Shown here: positions 62,330 through 64,000 of the stretch, one piece after another
Layout: each line of letters opens with the position of its first letter
Numbering within the stretch: position 1 is the stretch's first letter
NCBI RefSeq assembly: GCF_009905615.1
Contig: NZ_JAAAKW010000006.1
Span: forward strand, 1-64,000
Source: Pseudomonas sp. SLFW
Lineage (GTDB): Bacteria; Pseudomonadota; Gammaproteobacteria; Pseudomonadales; Pseudomonadaceae
DNA length: 64,000 bases
Direction of reading: 5' to 3'
The notes under the pieces: generated by a model
What the model was told of the DNA's origin: nothing
The model's database searches: none
Seen by the model: the letters and a program-made list of their open reading frames with translations, nothing else
Translations under genes and position numbers: made by a program

Positions 62330-64000
62330 CGCACGCACTCATGAATGAAATTTTGCCACCCGCCGGGGAGCGCCCGCTAAGGGCAATGTGGTTACTCAAT
62401 CACTCGGCAGCAAGACGCTTTGAAATCCCGATGTTGAAGCGCATGGGTATTGATGAAATTTTTTTGCCGAAATCATTCCCTAGTGATCCTACATTTAGAA
62501 GCGCTTCGATTGACTGGAGCGAAGACGCTAACCTGAGTATTCCCACACACGATCTTGCACTGCTGAACTCAATAGACTGGTACAGCGGGGGAACTCGTGA
62601 AGGGTGGGAAGTCGCAAATCGTCACTTCGATGTGGTGTTCTTTATCGTCCACACACATCACCTGCTTGAACAGATTGCCTATCGTTTCGAAGGCATCGCG
62701 TTGTGGAGAGCTTATGGCCTGCAGAAAAGTTCTAGCTACGACCTGTTAGTGAATCAGTTTAGAGATGGGCGCTTGCGCCACGCTATCGATACTTTGGGAA
62801 GTCGCTTCTATTTTGCTGAAGCGTATCCTCATCTGGCAGACGATGAGCCGGAATACCTTAAAAGCAGGCGGTTATGTCTGCCATTGGGCATTGCACAAGA
62901 CGGAAAATTATCCGCTTGGGAAGGCCATCTGAAGCAGATTATGTTCGTATGCCCGGACATCGCACTTAATACCTACTATTCAGGTATTTACGATGCGTTC
63001 AAGCGGGACTTCGGGGATCTCCCACACATCATTGGAGGCGCACAGCCTCTCATTGTTGATGACGATACAGTGCTCGGATTCGTAACGGCAGAGCAGCATA
63101 CGCACAATATGACTCAAAGCCGCGTGATGTTTTATCACGGCACCGAGCCAAATCATGTTCACTACCACCCGTTCGAAGCTATCCAGACCGGGATGCCTCT
63201 TCTGTTCATGGCAGGAGGATTGCTGGATAAATTGGGGGGCGTCGACTTGCCGGGTAGATGCCGGTCTATCGGGGAAGCGCGACGCAAGCTCCAGCAGGTT
63301 CTCGGCGGTAATCAGCGCCTGATCGACAATCTCTGCTCCACTCAAAAAAAGCTGCTTGACCCCATGAAGGCCGAGTCATGTCTCCCTCATTGGAAATCCG
63401 GCTTCATAACGATACGCTCCAGGCTGGCTGCGTTAAAGCTGGAGAAAACTTCCAGACCCATGGTGCCGCGCAAGAAGCGAGTAGCGGTGTGCCTGCCTAT
63501 CGGCTACCAAGGAGGCACGCTCCGTGGCGCGCGAATGCTCGCCCACGCAATCTGGCTCGGTAGCTGCCACGCGGGGGAAGAAGCAGAGGTCGTGATGCTC
63601 TATCCGGCGGATGGAGATTACACGCCAGAAAGCTGGAAAAGACTGCCGCAGCAAATACGGCGCAGGGTCTTCAGTTGGCGGATCCTGGACGCATCAGAAG
63701 CCACTCGCGCCATGCATTACGCTGGATTCACGGGATGGCAGCCTTATGCTGAGCGTTTCATTATCCCTGACGACGGTATAAACCAACTGCAAGATTGCGA
63801 TCTCTGGGTGTTTGTCTCCGATAGGTTATCGCTGCCGTTGCTTCCCCTGCGGCCCTACATCTTGATGGTTTACGATTACCTACAACGCTATGAAGCTGTA
63901 ATGCCTCCGGACCATGATCGTTCATTCCTGGATGCCGCCCGGCGTGCCAAGCAGGTTTGGGTGACCACTTTATTTACCAAAAACGACGCACTTCAATATG
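62326..64000 (+). CDS. Large glycosyltransferase-like protein, partial (3' end beyond the window)
   Basis: An uninterrupted frame of 558 codons runs off the right edge. Two glycosyltransferase-like parts are visible. Residues 1 to about 375 lack a recognised N-terminal motif but end with a GT-B-like nucleotide-sugar region (HYHPFEAIQTGMPLLFMAGG, the E-x-x-x-x-G-x-P pattern). A second part begins near residue 382 (RKKRVAVCLPIGYQGGTLRG), resembling the N-terminal half of a GT4 enzyme with a glycine-rich loop. Start overlap with wzt (ATGA) shows co-translation. Family identity is inference from motifs. Confidence 0.7.
   Translation, partial: MTHALMNEILPPAGERPLRAMWLLNHSAARRFEIPMLKRMGIDEIFLPKSFPSDPTFRSASIDWSEDANLSIPTHDLALLNSIDWYSGGTREGWEVANRHFDVVFFIVHTHHLLEQIAYRFEGIALWRAYGLQKSSSYDLLVNQFRDGRLRHAIDTLGSRFYFAEAYPHLADDEPEYLKSRRLCLPLGIAQDGKLSAWEGHLKQIMFVCPDIALNTYYSGIYDAFKRDFGDLPHIIGGAQPLIVDDDTVLGFVTAEQHTHNMTQSRVMFYHGTEPNHVHYHPFEAIQTGMPLLFMAGGLLDKLGGVDLPGRCRSIGEARRKLQQVLGGNQRLIDNLCSTQKKLLDPMKAESCLPHWKSGFITIRSRLAALKLEKTSRPMVPRKKRVAVCLPIGYQGGTLRGARMLAHAIWLGSCHAGEEAEVVMLYPADGDYTPESWKRLPQQIRRRVFSWRILDASEATRAMHYAGFTGWQPYAERFIIPDDGINQLQDCDLWVFVSDRLSLPLLPLRPYILMVYDYLQRYEAVMPPDHDRSFLDAARRAKQVWVTTLFTKNDALQY

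Noticed and set aside
59092..64000. Attachment repeat or integrase marking an island
   Set aside because: No second copy of the tRNA 3' end and no integrase-like frame is visible before the window ends.

Overview
This window is chromosomal DNA from a Pseudomonas species outside P. aeruginosa, probably of the fluorescens/syringae/putida side of the genus. The evidence is the gene order (tyrS next to a ribosomal operon, hemJ-argC, vfr-trpCDG, rpe-gph-trpE, murU-amgK beside lptD, tsaD/rpsU-dnaG-rpoD), the GC-rich codon use, the genus-typical REP doublets and two trp leader peptides. I place it by remembered gene order, not by a database search. Most of the window is conserved core genome on both strands.

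Layout. 1-200: tandem rRNA promoters firing leftwards out of the window. 0.2-10 kb: tyrS, an M23 peptidase with anmK, erpA, argC, hemJ, a DUF805 protein, a short-chain dehydrogenase, a HIT protein, coq7 and an OsmC-like protein. 10-20 kb: vfr, a lipoate-ligase-like gene, trpGDC with a leader peptide, the autotransporter esterase estA, trpE with a second leader peptide, gph and rpe. 20-31 kb: an iron alcohol dehydrogenase with its likely sigma-54 activator, the agtABCD-type uptake system for 4-aminobutyrate/5-aminovalerate with its agtSR two-component system, and a DUF3530 protein. 31-42 kb: djlA-like gene, murU-amgK peptidoglycan recycling, then the envelope/housekeeping run lptD-surA-pdxA-rsmA-apaG-apaH and glpE. 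42-47 kb: prkA-yeaH-spoVR stress operon. 47-55.6 kb: cca, folK-folB, plsY, tsaD, and rpsU-dnaG-rpoD. 55.7-59 kb: a multi-PAS GGDEF-EAL protein (RmcA-like) and a tRNA with anticodon CAT. From 59.1 kb to the right edge composition becomes more AT-rich and a polysaccharide cluster begins: a perosamine-synthase-like aminotransferase, a Wzm/Wzt-type ABC exporter and a large glycosyltransferase-like gene that runs off the window.

Regulation visible in the sequence. trpE and trpGDC each carry a 14-codon leader ending in the same ARWRWRA, fitting the attenuation control described for Pseudomonas. The trpE leader is also the last 14 codons of gph. The alcohol dehydrogenase has a near-consensus -24/-12 promoter with the activator gene directly upstream. 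The cca ribosome-binding site lies in the 3' arm of a terminator-like hairpin. Six REP doublets of two sequence types sit between genes; no REP-associated transposase is in the window.

No CRISPR array, insertion sequence, prophage or toxin-antitoxin pair was found. The parts most likely to hold something new are the variable polysaccharide cluster at the right end, the gph/trpE double use of one coding end, and the cca leader hairpin.
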